DNA of 64,000 nucleotides from Parapedobacter deserti (GTDB lineage: Bacteria; Bacteroidota; Bacteroidia; Sphingobacteriales; Sphingobacteriaceae), in contig NZ_JBHRTA010000061.1 in the NCBI RefSeq assembly GCF_042646065.1, positions 62,001 to 126,000 on the forward strand, in the 5' to 3' direction. This document shows, in pieces, positions 25,850 to 35,001 of the stretch. Position 1 is the first letter of the stretch. Every line of letters begins with the position of its first letter. The notes under the pieces were generated by a model. It saw only the letters and a list, made by a program, of their open reading frames with translations, searched no databases and had not been told where the DNA came from. Both the position numbers and the translations under genes were made by a program.

Positions 25850-26671
25850 ATGGAACATTTCATCAGTTATAAACGAATACCACGCATCCGGCTCAGCACC
25901 GCCGCCAAGGAAACGCTGGCCTACGGATTGTCGTTATCTTTCATCATACTCTTTCTCTACACGGTTTATCACAAGGCCGTAGGCATCGATGCTTTTAAAG
26001 CGGGCATCGCGAATATACCCTTGTTGGGTACTTATCCCGTATGGACAGCATGGGGCGTGTTGGGAGCTGAGGTGCTGGTATCGTTGTTGCTGATCTGGCC
26101 GGATACCAACCGGCTGGGGCTCTGGGGAGCCTTGGTGCTGATGATAGCGTTTACACTATATATCAGTACAATGATGCTCTTTTCGGAAACGCTTCCATGC
26201 CATTGCGGCGGTGCCATTGAAAAGCTCACTTGGGGGCAGCACCTGTTATTCAATTGCGGTTTTATAGCCTTGGCCGCGGGGTTGCTGCTGTATCATTACA
26301 AGGTAAATGTTAAACACAAAATTTTTACAGCTATGAAAGCTATAAATTCAAAAATCAAGAAAGCCATCTTCGGAATGATGATGGCTGCGTTAACAATAGG
26401 ATTCAGTGCGTTTACGGTCAAGCTCGACCAGCAATGGATTTTTATGGGAGAGAATGACACCGATGTCACGGATGGGTTTCAGTACGAAAAGACGGGTACT
26501 CCCCCTACAGCGTGCGACTCCGGTACGCAATTGCCATGTGTGCTGAGTACGCCCGATCATATCGATGAGCAAAGCGAATTGGATGCGTATATTCTCAGCG
26601 AATTCAACGATAATCCAAATTTGGTACGTGCAGCGGCTGAGTCTACCCGTGCACCTTCTGCGTCCGAATAG
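25850..26671 (+). CDS. MauE-like membrane protein fused to DUF6520-like segment
   Basis: Residues 1-161 are a DoxX/MauE-type redox membrane protein with helices near 24-41, 63-83, 92-111 and 131-149; a CxC pair (Cys117, Cys119 in ETLPCHCGG) sits where MauE proteins carry thiol cysteines. From Met162 the sequence changes to a second signal-like segment (KKAIFGMMMAALTIGFSAFT) and a two-Cys domain (ACDSGTQLPC), which is how free-standing DUF6520 proteins begin. In related genomes I would expect two adjacent genes; here no stop separates them. Products could be one fusion or two via re-initiation at 26333. Probably linked to periplasmic disulfide or peptide chemistry, as the TlpA gene nearby suggests. 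Confidence 0.7.
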   Translation: MEHFISYKRIPRIRLSTAAKETLAYGLSLSFIILFLYTVYHKAVGIDAFKAGIANIPLLGTYPVWTAWGVLGAEVLVSLLLIWPDTNRLGLWGALVLMIAFTLYISTMMLFSETLPCHCGGAIEKLTWGQHLLFNCGFIALAAGLLLYHYKVNVKHKIFTAMKAINSKIKKAIFGMMMAALTIGFSAFTVKLDQQWIFMGENDTDVTDGFQYEKTGTPPTACDSGTQLPCVLSTPDHIDEQSELDAYILSEFNDNPNLVRAAAESTRAPSASE

Positions 26672-26694
26672 GTTGGTTAGTCGTGTTGATGGCA

Positions 26695-26739
26695 GAGGCT
26701 GGTGTGGTGGCGAACCGCCAACACGCCACCTCTTTTTTT
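26695..26739 (+). terminator. Terminator between convergent MauE and SusD genes
   Basis: A long imperfect hairpin from GAGG at 26695 to the CCACCTC ending near 26732, immediately followed by a run of seven T residues. It lies between two convergent genes and ends the plus-strand transcript. Confidence 0.7.
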
Positions 26740-26757
26740 ACTGACCGTGTAAACTTG

Positions 26758-28104
26758 CTATCGGTTATTCTGTGGCATTCCCGAAATATTAACGACGTCT
26801 TCGGGTATCGGCAATGCGTACCGGCTGTCATTGGGAGGAAGCACATACCGATCGTCGCCCAAGTTCCGCCGGATTTCTATGCCAAAGCCCTCGTTATTCA
26901 AGCGTTTCAGGTCCACCCACCGCAATCCGCGCATCAGCAACTCTTTCCTTCTCTCAAGCAGTATGGTTTGCAGCACATCGCCGGTAAGTGCCTGTCCGTC
27001 AAACGGCTCGAAATAAGTTTCATCATATCGGGCGTTAAGCAACGTATTCAGATCAGCCAATGCCCCTTCCGCATCACCGAGCCTTGCCGCACATTCCGCA
27101 CGGATTAGGTAAACCTCACCCACGGTAGTCCCCGTAAATAAAGCCGGCCCACCGGTAAAATTACCCTTAAACCCATGGCTACCATCTTCGTTTTCTACAA
27201 AAAATATTACTTTCCTTAAATCGTTCTCTGCGTACTGGCTATATAGCAAGGTGTCTATCTTGGCTACCCTAGCGCTTAAAGTGGAGGGAGGAGGAGTATA
27301 GCTTTCGAAGATAATTTCGTTATTAGATTGGGGAATGGGATAGTTTGCCGAAGCATCAAGTTCGTTAAAATCCAAAAGATCATTTTTTATAGTTAAGCAA
27401 GAATCCGCAAATCGCTTTGCTTCGGAAAAGTTACCCATGCTAAGAAATGTATTTGCAAGCAGTGCAAATGCGGCAGCTTTCGCTGGACGCCTCGGATGAA
27501 CACTCCGGTCGGGCAGCAATGACGATGACAAGGTCAAGTCTTCAATAATCCGGTTATACGTGTCATGCAATGAACTACGGATTGAAACCTCATTGAAGTC
27601 GGTAGTTAATCGTAACGGAATGCCAAGGGAGGAACGAGCACTTTCATCATAGCTATGGCACCATATCCAAGCTGCCTGCAGAAAGGCTTTGCTTCGAAAA
27701 AACAGGGCTTGTCCCTTTACATTGTCAAATTGCAGATCAGCGGGATTCATGTTCTCCAATTGTTCCAATACGGTGTTACTGAAATACACAATCTGGTAAA
27801 GATTAGACCAATCGTTGGGAAACTCGGGAAAAATGAAGTCTTTTTCCCAGGTATACATCCGTCGGTCACTCTCGTAGTACAGCGTGTTCCAGTCATTCTG
27901 GGTTAGGTAGTAGTTATCTGCGCTGACCTCACCGGCAGCTGGGTCTCGCGTATTAAGAAAAGACGAATTATTAAGAAGTGCCTGCAAATCCTCAATAGAG
28001 GCTGGCGTAGCCAGCTTTTGATTCGGCTTTACGTTGAGAAAGCTTTCACAACCGGTGAGCAGCACCATGGCTGCGAGAAAATACAATTTGCTATTGGTAG
28101 TCAT
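26758..28104 (-). CDS. SusD/RagB family lipoprotein (TlpA-linked locus)
   Basis: A 448-residue, relatively short SusD protein with lipobox LLTGC and the family opening CESFLNVKPNQKLATPASIEDL, of the type often annotated in peptide- or thiol-related SusCD pairs. Helical repeat segments (KGQALFFRSKAFLQAAWIW; AAFALLANTFLSMGNFSEAK) and GEVYLIRAECAARLGDAEGA are visible, then RGLRWVDLKRLN and the terminal RYALPIPEDVVNISGMPQNN. It is 12 bases after the SusC stop. No sigma or FecR gene accompanies this locus. Confidence 0.93.
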   Translation of the reverse strand: MTTNSKLYFLAAMVLLTGCESFLNVKPNQKLATPASIEDLQALLNNSSFLNTRDPAAGEVSADNYYLTQNDWNTLYYESDRRMYTWEKDFIFPEFPNDWSNLYQIVYFSNTVLEQLENMNPADLQFDNVKGQALFFRSKAFLQAAWIWCHSYDESARSSLGIPLRLTTDFNEVSIRSSLHDTYNRIIEDLTLSSSLLPDRSVHPRRPAKAAAFALLANTFLSMGNFSEAKRFADSCLTIKNDLLDFNELDASANYPIPQSNNEIIFESYTPPPSTLSARVAKIDTLLYSQYAENDLRKVIFFVENEDGSHGFKGNFTGGPALFTGTTVGEVYLIRAECAARLGDAEGALADLNTLLNARYDETYFEPFDGQALTGDVLQTILLERRKELLMRGLRWVDLKRLNNEGFGIEIRRNLGDDRYVLPPNDSRYALPIPEDVVNISGMPQNNR

Positions 28105-28116
28105 TTTTTCAAGAGA

Positions 28117-31100
28117 TTAAAGGTTAGCCCGTAGTCCGAGTGAGATGGTCCGAGACGGCGGCATGGAGAAACCGCTTGATTGGTACTCCGGGTCGATCCC
28201 TTTTTTATTTGCGCGCCATAGGATACCCACATTATTAATGTTCAGCTGAAGGGAAAGGCTATTCAGCCGGAGCTCTTCCGCCAGTCGGTTGCCGAGCGTA
28301 TAGCTCAGGGCAACGTACTGCAGCCGCACATAGTCACCACGTTCAACCAGTACCTCGGAAAACCGGTAAAATGCATCTCGATTGGTTATGGCCGGGTAGG
28401 CCATGGATGGCACTTCTGTCGTAAGCTCATCACCCGGTTCCATCCAACGGTTAGCAAAATCGGCATGCCCATCCCATGACGAGAAAAGGACGCTGTAGTT
28501 GATACTCTGCCTTCTGAAGCTATAATTCATTTTATATTGTATCCGTGCGGTCAGCGATACATTCTTCCAGGTAAACGTATTGCCCATCGATCCGAAAAGC
28601 AACGGCAATGCCGAGCCGTGGTGATTGAGCGAATCGACGAGCACGTTGGGCCCGGTAAGTGCGTTGTAGTTGTTGGTGGGCCTTCCTGCTGCATCGTAGC
28701 CGAGCGGATCACCGGTGGTAGGGTCAAGTCCGGCCCATTTATACGAGTATACCGAATAGACAGGATGGCCCGCTATGCCAGATACCGTGGCACTGCCGAG
28801 CATAAACCGGCTGCCCACCCGCGAGGAGAGGTAATAGTCTACTACGCGGTCACGGTTGTAGCTAAAATTGAGGTTGGTTTGCCAGCGTACGGCACCTTTC
28901 GTATTTAAGCTGTTCAGCTCAATGTCTACCCCACTGCCCTTAATGCTTGCCACATTCCTTGTTACCTCCATTCCAATTCCGGTTGTGTAATCTATCGGAT
29001 AGCTCCCGAACAGGTTTTTCCCGTCCTTGCGGTAGAATTCGATGCTGCCACTTACCCGGCTGTCCCACAAACCGAAATCAACGCCCGCGTTGATCATCCG
29101 TACGGTTTCCCACCGCAGCTCCGGATTTGCGTAATTATCGAAGCGGGCCGTGGGTTCCAGTACAAATGGCGAAAGGCTGCCATAGCGGATGGTTGTTAGT
29201 GCCGTTTGAGCCGGGTCGATGTTACCGCTGAACCCATATGTGGCCCGAATTTTCAAAAAATCTATCACTTTGCTGTGCCAGAACTCCTCGTTTGAAACGT
29301 TCCAGCTTACCCCCATAGACCACAGCGGGTTCCATTTGTCGTTGGTCTTCAGGCCAAACAAGTTGGAGGCGTCGCGCCGTGCGCTGACGGTAGCCGTATA
29401 CCTGTCCGAAAATGTATAAGCAGCATTACCGTATAGCGATACAAACCGGGTATCAGCCCTATTGAGGTTTATCGAGTTGGGAATGAAGCTGCTCGACCCC
29501 GTTACCAACGTCGGGTACGGAACGGTGTAGTTTACATGTCCAAACGTAAGTGTATTTGCATCGTAGCCATAAAAGGTATTATTGCGGTTATCCGTTTTTG
29601 CCAAGCGGACTTCGCCACCCACAATGGCGGTAAGGGCATGGCGAGCCCATGTGCGGTCGAAGTTGAGCTGGCCCCGTGCATTATGGGCGGTGAGCTCGGT
29701 ATCCTGCAGGTCGTAGATGCCGCCAATCGGGATGGCATAGAAAGGCGATTCGCTCAGCTGCGTGTAATTGTTGATCATGCTGCGGGTGTAATAGCTGCCT
29801 AAGCCACGCAGGTTGCGGTCGTTTGTAAACTGACGTTCGAATTTATATTTAAGGTCGATGCCGAATCCGGCCGGCAACTGGTGCCTAACGCCGAAATCAA
29901 GCAGCAAATCATTCACAGCTACCGTCTGGTCGATATGCGCATCGTCCGAACCGGGGTAGTACTTCCAATCCAGCAGCCTGCCGCCTCCCAGCGTATCAAT
30001 AAAACCGATGCCATAGTCCTTAGCGATGGGGAGCGCTTGGCCTTGCTCATCATATAGGCGGGCGTACGGATACAGGTTGCTGTTTTTTGATGAGACCTGC
30101 CCATAGCCCATCCGCCCGTTGTGATCCCGCTTGTTGGTGTAATAAAAAGCCGTAGACACGGTGAGGTTATCCGTTGGCTTAAACAGGTGCGATAGGCCCA
30201 GGTTCAGCCGATCATGCACCGCCTCAAGCACCGATTTGTTGCGGTCGTAGCCCGCCGAAAGCCGCCAAGCCGAGTTTTCCCGGCCTCCGCTCATGGCCAG
30301 TGCGTACTGTTGGTTAAAGCCCCTGCTGTAGACTTGCCGCAAAAACTCATCCCGTACATCCACGCTGCGCAGCCGGTCAATTTCCGCCTTCAGCGCTGCC
30401 TGTTCGGCTGCCGGAGCATCTTCCATTTTCAGCAGCATTTCTACAACGGGCGAGAGCACCGGCCGGTTGCGGGCATCAACCTGGTTGTTGTAATACCCAT
30501 TTTGAAACAAAAACTGTTCTACATCGATGAAATCGCCCGTTGATATGGGATTGAGGTAATACAGGTCTGGCTTATTCTCCACGGTTACGTTAGTCGTAAT
30601 GTCTATGGAAAGCGGCGTGTTGAGCTTCCCCTTTTTCGTCGTGATCACAATCACCCCGTTACCTGCCTTCGCCCCCCATATCGAGGCCGCCGCCGCGTCC
30701 CTGAGGATGGTGATATCCTGCACGTCATTCGGGTTTATGTTGGAGATATCTCCGTCATAAGGAAAGTTATCCACCACGATCAACGGATCCCGCGGACCGT
30801 TGATGGAGCTGAGGCCGCGTATCATCAAACGCCCTGCAGAAGATGTGGTACGGTCAAACGCCAGTCCGTTTGCGACCGCTTCCAATCGTTCCAAGATGTT
30901 GGTTGATATCTGCTCGTTAAGCACCTTGTTGCCGATTTTAGAGAACGAGCCCGTCTGTCTATCTTTCGGGATTTCCTGGTAGCCTGTGGAGACCATTACC
31001 TCCTGCAGCATGTTATTTCCCTCCACCAAATGGATGATGAATGGATTGGGCAAGGGGAAGGCGAGGTGAACCGTTTTGTTTTCGAAACCCACGGAAGAGA

Positions 31101-31329
31101 TTGTAAGTAGAGCACCGGCCGTGTCTACCGTAAGGGTAAAATTTCCACGTTCATCCGATGTGGTAGCAGCACCGCCATTTTCCAATACAATGGTGGCATT
31201 GGCCACAGGCCTGTTGGATTCCGCGGACAATATTTTTCCTTCGATCGCTCTTTGCTGCGCCAATAAGCCAAAGGCGAATAGTTGAAAGAAAACAGTCAGT
31301 GCGATGCGCAGCTGGTTTATGGTTATCAT
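28117..31329 (-). CDS. SusC/RagA TonB-dependent transporter without STN domain
   Basis: A 1070-residue outer-membrane transporter. After a signal peptide (about 1-25, ending LLAQQ) comes a carboxypeptidase-like regulatory domain (IEGKILSAESNRPVANATIV), the plug (LQEVMVSTGYQEIPKDRQTG; MIRGLSSINGPRDPLIVVDN) and the barrel ending MPPSRTISLGLRANL. There is no STN domain, which fits the absence of a sigma/FecR pair. It lies 47 bases downstream of a TlpA-like gene and 12 bases upstream of SusD. This TlpA-SusC-SusD layout is common in Bacteroidota but its substrate is not established. Confidence 0.95.
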   Translation of the reverse strand: MITINQLRIALTVFFQLFAFGLLAQQRAIEGKILSAESNRPVANATIVLENGGAATTSDERGNFTLTVDTAGALLTISSVGFENKTVHLAFPLPNPFIIHLVEGNNMLQEVMVSTGYQEIPKDRQTGSFSKIGNKVLNEQISTNILERLEAVANGLAFDRTTSSAGRLMIRGLSSINGPRDPLIVVDNFPYDGDISNINPNDVQDITILRDAAAASIWGAKAGNGVIVITTKKGKLNTPLSIDITTNVTVENKPDLYYLNPISTGDFIDVEQFLFQNGYYNNQVDARNRPVLSPVVEMLLKMEDAPAAEQAALKAEIDRLRSVDVRDEFLRQVYSRGFNQQYALAMSGGRENSAWRLSAGYDRNKSVLEAVHDRLNLGLSHLFKPTDNLTVSTAFYYTNKRDHNGRMGYGQVSSKNSNLYPYARLYDEQGQALPIAKDYGIGFIDTLGGGRLLDWKYYPGSDDAHIDQTVAVNDLLLDFGVRHQLPAGFGIDLKYKFERQFTNDRNLRGLGSYYTRSMINNYTQLSESPFYAIPIGGIYDLQDTELTAHNARGQLNFDRTWARHALTAIVGGEVRLAKTDNRNNTFYGYDANTLTFGHVNYTVPYPTLVTGSSSFIPNSINLNRADTRFVSLYGNAAYTFSDRYTATVSARRDASNLFGLKTNDKWNPLWSMGVSWNVSNEEFWHSKVIDFLKIRATYGFSGNIDPAQTALTTIRYGSLSPFVLEPTARFDNYANPELRWETVRMINAGVDFGLWDSRVSGSIEFYRKDGKNLFGSYPIDYTTGIGMEVTRNVASIKGSGVDIELNSLNTKGAVRWQTNLNFSYNRDRVVDYYLSSRVGSRFMLGSATVSGIAGHPVYSVYSYKWAGLDPTTGDPLGYDAAGRPTNNYNALTGPNVLVDSLNHHGSALPLLFGSMGNTFTWKNVSLTARIQYKMNYSFRRQSINYSVLFSSWDGHADFANRWMEPGDELTTEVPSMAYPAITNRDAFYRFSEVLVERGDYVRLQYVALSYTLGNRLAEELRLNSLSLQLNINNVGILWRANKKGIDPEYQSSGFSMPPSRTISLGLRANL

Positions 31330-31376
31330 GTCTGTAATGTGTATTAAGTGAGTAGTTGTCGGTTAGCAGGCACAGC

Positions 31377-32768
31377 CTAGTTCTTTGAAAGCACGAACAC
31401 ATCAAGTGGTATTTGCTGTTCGACGAGATCGAGATCATAGCGATTGAGGTCTTTTCTTAGCGAAGGGATATCCAGCCCGCCGGATAGTCTGAGGTCTACC
31501 ATACCTTGATAGCCCGTCGAATCGATGATCGGCAAGTCGATTTCCCTTCGGTTGTTGAGCAGATTGACGATGTGTAGCAAGCTGTTGTTTTTCATAGCGA
31601 TAGGCCCACCATCGAAATTCACGCCCACACTCGGCCCGCCCTTTGCTTTCAGCTTATCGGCATCGCTGGTCCGTACCAACATGAGGCATCGTGTTGTTCG
31701 TTTTTCGATGCGGCCGTAGTATCCTGTCTTGGCATTCAGGTCTTCCAGCATTTGGCGATAAAGTGCGTCCGCACGGTCTATCGGCAAGTTGAACTCATAA
31801 GTATACAAATTGGCATCGTTCCACGCATCTTTCTCTGCTTCGGATAAGTTTTCGGGCAGATCGATAAGGGCGTTATCGATACCTTGATTAATTAAGCGCT
31901 TACGATTGTACTCGGGTGCCAACTTTCCTACGATTACCTCATACATCATCAAGAGCGGAAAGTTCATTATCGCTCTGCCGTACGTTATACCTGCCGTTTT
32001 GCGCTGTATATTTCCGGATGGAAGGCCGGGAATGCGACCCTTTAAAAAAATCGAATAGTGCTGTATCTGGTTTAGGGGAGCTTTGCGATCCAGAAATAGC
32101 TGCTGCTTGGTATCGATGTCGATTTTGCTGGTAGGCATCGCGTCTCCGTTGGCCAAGTAAGCCGCTACGTTGGCAGCGGTTAATTCCTGTGCGCCCGTGG
32201 TAGCTGATAGTCGGCCCGCGCTGTCTATCCATACCACATGCGGTATTAGCCGGTGCGGAAACAGGTCAGCCAGCAGCGAATCATTGACGATGGACGTCAG
32301 ACCATTACACGTCAAATCGGAAACACGCTTGGCAAAGAATCCTTTAGCTTTTGCTGCCTGCTCCCGTGTGGCCAGTATCACGTTTACATCGTCATACTTG
32401 TGGTTTATGGTTGCCGCTTTCGGCATCGATTGGATGCATGCCGTACACCATGTGGCCCAAAAATCCAGAATGATCAGTTTACCGCGGTATTCATCCAGCG
32501 TAATCGTCTCTTTTCCGCCTGGATGATTCACAACCTGCAACGGCAGGTGCCAAAGGTATTCGGGGATGGTATCCCCGATTTGGAGGGGAGTGACGGAGTC
32601 AGTAATAATACCCATCGACGCAGCCCCGGACCCAGCCGGGGACTGCGCGTGGGCATACAAACACATGGTCGTTAAGACAGCTAATAGGCTGCTATATCTT
32701 GGTTTTGCGTAGCTAAAAGTACAACTAAATTGGGTAATGCAAACCCTTAAGCGTAAAACTCGCTTCAT
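31377..32768 (-). CDS. TlpA-like thiol-disulfide oxidoreductase with large C-terminal extension
   Basis: A 463-residue exported protein. A signal segment (SSLLAVLTTMCLYAHAQS) precedes a thioredoxin/AhpC-TSA-like domain (about 65-215) with GKLIILDFWATWCTACIQS; the redox pair is C108-T-A-C111, and the cis-Pro loop is IPHVVWID. The C-terminal 240 residues are an extra domain with no recognised family. The ATG at 32768 (MKRVLRL) is preferred over one 42 bases upstream because of the signal layout. First gene of the TlpA-SusC-SusD operon. Reduces or isomerises disulfides in the periplasm, perhaps on imported peptides. Confidence 0.85.
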   Translation of the reverse strand: MKRVLRLRVCITQFSCTFSYAKPRYSSLLAVLTTMCLYAHAQSPAGSGAASMGIITDSVTPLQIGDTIPEYLWHLPLQVVNHPGGKETITLDEYRGKLIILDFWATWCTACIQSMPKAATINHKYDDVNVILATREQAAKAKGFFAKRVSDLTCNGLTSIVNDSLLADLFPHRLIPHVVWIDSAGRLSATTGAQELTAANVAAYLANGDAMPTSKIDIDTKQQLFLDRKAPLNQIQHYSIFLKGRIPGLPSGNIQRKTAGITYGRAIMNFPLLMMYEVIVGKLAPEYNRKRLINQGIDNALIDLPENLSEAEKDAWNDANLYTYEFNLPIDRADALYRQMLEDLNAKTGYYGRIEKRTTRCLMLVRTSDADKLKAKGGPSVGVNFDGGPIAMKNNSLLHIVNLLNNRREIDLPIIDSTGYQGMVDLRLSGGLDIPSLRKDLNRYDLDLVEQQIPLDVFVLSKN

Positions 32769-33178
32769 TTCTTCGTTGGTTATGAATGGTTTAAGAATTT
32801 TTTGTTTCAAAAACCGACGCCTACGCCAACGAAAAAGCTAACAAAGATTTGCAAAAGTGGAAATGACCATCTACCTTTAGGGTGAGAATTTATAGACCGA
32901 AAAGCAGACAACCGCTCCTCACGTGAAGCAAACAACGCAGTTTCCTTATGGCGCAGGGTCGGTACTACCGGGCAGCGGCCAGTGGCTTTTTGTGCCGTTG
33001 GCAGCGAAGCTTAACGCTTTTGCTTTGCTGTCCGATAGGTATCTTGGTTGTACTTTAGTCTGGTGGGCAGGTGATATTTTTTGTGATGGATTTGAATGAG
33101 GAGTTGCGCGGCCGTGAGGTAGCGTAAAGTCGTTCGCCTCCGAGGTTGCGGAAAAGGTTAGCTTTCGGGTTTGGTGTT

Positions 33179-33214
33179 ATCGTTTTCACTTTTTAGGTGT
33201 TTTATGAAAACGAT
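33179..33214. repeat. 10-bp perfect inverted repeat
   Basis: Arms ATCGTTTTCA (33179-33188) and TGAAAACGAT (33205-33214) with a 16-base spacer. No T tract follows. It may be an operator or recombination-related site at the island boundary. Confidence 0.6.
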
Positions 33215-33254
33215 GTGCTGCTCAAGAAGTTTAAGGCATCTTTTTATTTATAAT

Positions 33255-33353
33255 CCAAAGGTGAACCTTAATGCTTCCGACCTGGTATCGCCAAACACCA
33301 ACCTAACTAAAGTTAGGGTTCCCCGAAAGACTCACATAAGGTTCACCGTTTGG
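33255..33353. repeat. Nested inverted repeats, possible island boundary or recombination site
   Basis: The outer arms are CCAAAGGTGAACCTTA (33255-33270) and TAAGGTTCACCGTTTGG (33337-33353), complementary over 16 positions with one extra base. Inside lies a second stem, AACCTAACT against AGTTAGGGTT. The element is about 100 bp and sits where the base composition shifts. Neither terminator nor gene is evident. Confidence 0.6.
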
Positions 33354-33562
33354 TAATATGCACAAATATACAGATTACGCAATTATACGGCGAACCTATG
33401 GTCATCTCGTGGGAATTTGGCGATTTCGGTACGAGAGTGACATCGTTATGACGGAGGTGCTATCTCTGTCTTAATTGTCGCTTATCTAATTGATAACAAA
33501 GGTAAACACATTAATCGAATTATGCAAATTTTATAATTCGATTTTTTTAAATTTTGGTTTGC

Positions 33563-34102
33563 ATGGGTGAAAACAAAGGGATAGAGAAACTATTTAAAGA
33601 GTATAGATTACATTTCGGGTTGACGCAAAATGCGGTTGAGCAATTAGCTAAACTTAAGAAAAGTCAGTATTCAAGGCTTGAATCGGGGAGACAAAAGCCT
33701 CGGCCTCATGAGACCAAGGCCGTCGCTAGTATTTACGGTCTTGAAGATTATCAGTTAATGAATCCTAATCAACGCAAACCATCCTTTAAAAGTTTACCTA
33801 TAGAGACACAACAAGCAATATCGAACATTAGAAAATCTGGAACGCAACCTAGGGAAAAACATGAGAAGATAGATTTAGGGAAGGAGATAGACAAACTTAT
33901 AGCCACTGGAAAATTAAGTAGGCCTATTACAGCAAAGCGCCTATTGGAATTACTGCCTATTGCTGTAAGAGAGGAAATTAATAATGAGTCTAGACGTATA
34001 ACCGATTTGTTGAAACGTCCGCCGCGTTGCAATAAAGTTAAAGTAGTTGAGAAACCTGAGGGTGAGACGGGAGCGGGTAATTGGTATCAGATAAAGGAAT
34101 GA
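33563..34102 (+). CDS. XRE-family helix-turn-helix protein
   Basis: A 179-residue protein with an N-terminal Cro/CI-type helix-turn-helix (EYRLHFGLTQNAVEQLAKLKKSQYSRLESGRQ, shortened) and a C-terminal segment (GKEIDKLIATGKLSRPITAKRLLELLP) that looks like a second winged or effector region. The ATG at 33563 is chosen over a TTG nine bases upstream. It is the first gene of the AT-rich island and probably regulates it; the HNH gene starts 57 bases after its stop. Family beyond XRE is not recognised. Confidence 0.78.
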   Translation: MGENKGIEKLFKEYRLHFGLTQNAVEQLAKLKKSQYSRLESGRQKPRPHETKAVASIYGLEDYQLMNPNQRKPSFKSLPIETQQAISNIRKSGTQPREKHEKIDLGKEIDKLIATGKLSRPITAKRLLELLPIAVREEINNESRRITDLLKRPPRCNKVKVVEKPEGETGAGNWYQIKE

Positions 34103-34159
34103 AGAGATTCTTTCAATAGTAATTATGGGAGGTGTCTAGCAACCTAATTTACGAACCTA

Positions 34160-34855
34160 ATGAAAAATCCGAATTGGCATAGAGATGAATTGATACTCGC
34201 GCTTGACTTGTACTTCAGGTTAGGACCGGGGCAAATTCATGCGCGGAATCCAGCCATTATAGAGCTTTCACAAATGCTAAACACGTTGCCTTTTTCCGAA
34301 GCGAAAACCGATGCGGAACGATATCGAAACCCCAATGGGGTAGGGCTCAAGCTAAGTAATTTTTTGGCTTTAGACCCGGGTTATAAAGGAAGAGGTATGC
34401 AGTCTTACAGCAAACTGGACGAACAAGTTTTTAATGAGTTTAGGAGGAACCGAACCTTGCTCGGAAAGCTTGCAAGTAATATCAAAGCTACGCTCGCGCA
34501 AGAGGAGCTGGTCGAAGAATTGAAAGCGCCTATAGTAGGGGATGAGGAGGAAGACCAATATTCGGCACCTGAAGGGAGACTGCTTTATAAGCTGCACCGC
34601 TATCGCGAGCGGAACCGGATTCTTGTCGACAAAAAGAAAAAGGAATATTGGAAGAAGCATCGTTCACTTGCTTGCGAATTATGCACATTCGATTTCGAAA
34701 AGACCTACGGTGATGTAGGGAGAGGGTTCATTGAATGCCATCACCGCACCCCGCTATCGGAATTAACACCGGATACAAAAACAACATTAAATGACCTTAT
34801 GCTCATCTGCTCGAATTGTCATCGAATGGTGCATAGGGGGTGGGATAAATACTGA
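34160..34855 (+). CDS. HNH endonuclease (McrA-like)
   Basis: A 231-residue HNH nuclease. The zinc-finger nuclease core is CELC (172-175), ECHHRTPLSEL (His194, His195), NDLMLICSNCHRMVHRG (Asn211, Cys217, Cys220, His221, His225), the layout of McrA-type modification-dependent restriction enzymes. Residues 1-130 form a separate domain (WHRDELILALDLYFRLGPG, YRNPNGVGLKLSNFLALDPGY) that probably reads the DNA. Such enzymes cut DNA carrying modified bases. It stands between the XRE gene and the AbiGi-like gene. Confidence 0.88.
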   Translation: MKNPNWHRDELILALDLYFRLGPGQIHARNPAIIELSQMLNTLPFSEAKTDAERYRNPNGVGLKLSNFLALDPGYKGRGMQSYSKLDEQVFNEFRRNRTLLGKLASNIKATLAQEELVEELKAPIVGDEEEDQYSAPEGRLLYKLHRYRERNRILVDKKKKEYWKKHRSLACELCTFDFEKTYGDVGRGFIECHHRTPLSELTPDTKTTLNDLMLICSNCHRMVHRGWDKY

Positions 34856-35001
34856 AGGATTATGGAAAACCTTAATGTGAATTAAAGAAATATAGGCAAA
34901 TTTGATAGTGTGTCAATTGGTGTTTAACTCAAACAGGATGTAAATTTCTTTACACATTATTATTTAAGTTGTACCGCAAATCGACTTGTAATTATTTAAG
35001 C

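Larger units (their letters stand above)
32769..33562. other. Long intergenic region at the left edge of the defence island
   Basis: About 790 bases with no credible gene. GC-balanced sequence gives way to AT-rich sequence near 33350. It contains two inverted-repeat structures (listed separately) and another GGCGAACCTATGG-like copy near 33391. No tRNA, integrase or transposase was found here. Confidence 0.5.

Noticed and set aside
32769..33562. tRNA or integrase at the island edge
   Set aside because: No cloverleaf-forming sequence, no TPsiC-like loop, and no recombinase coding region could be found.
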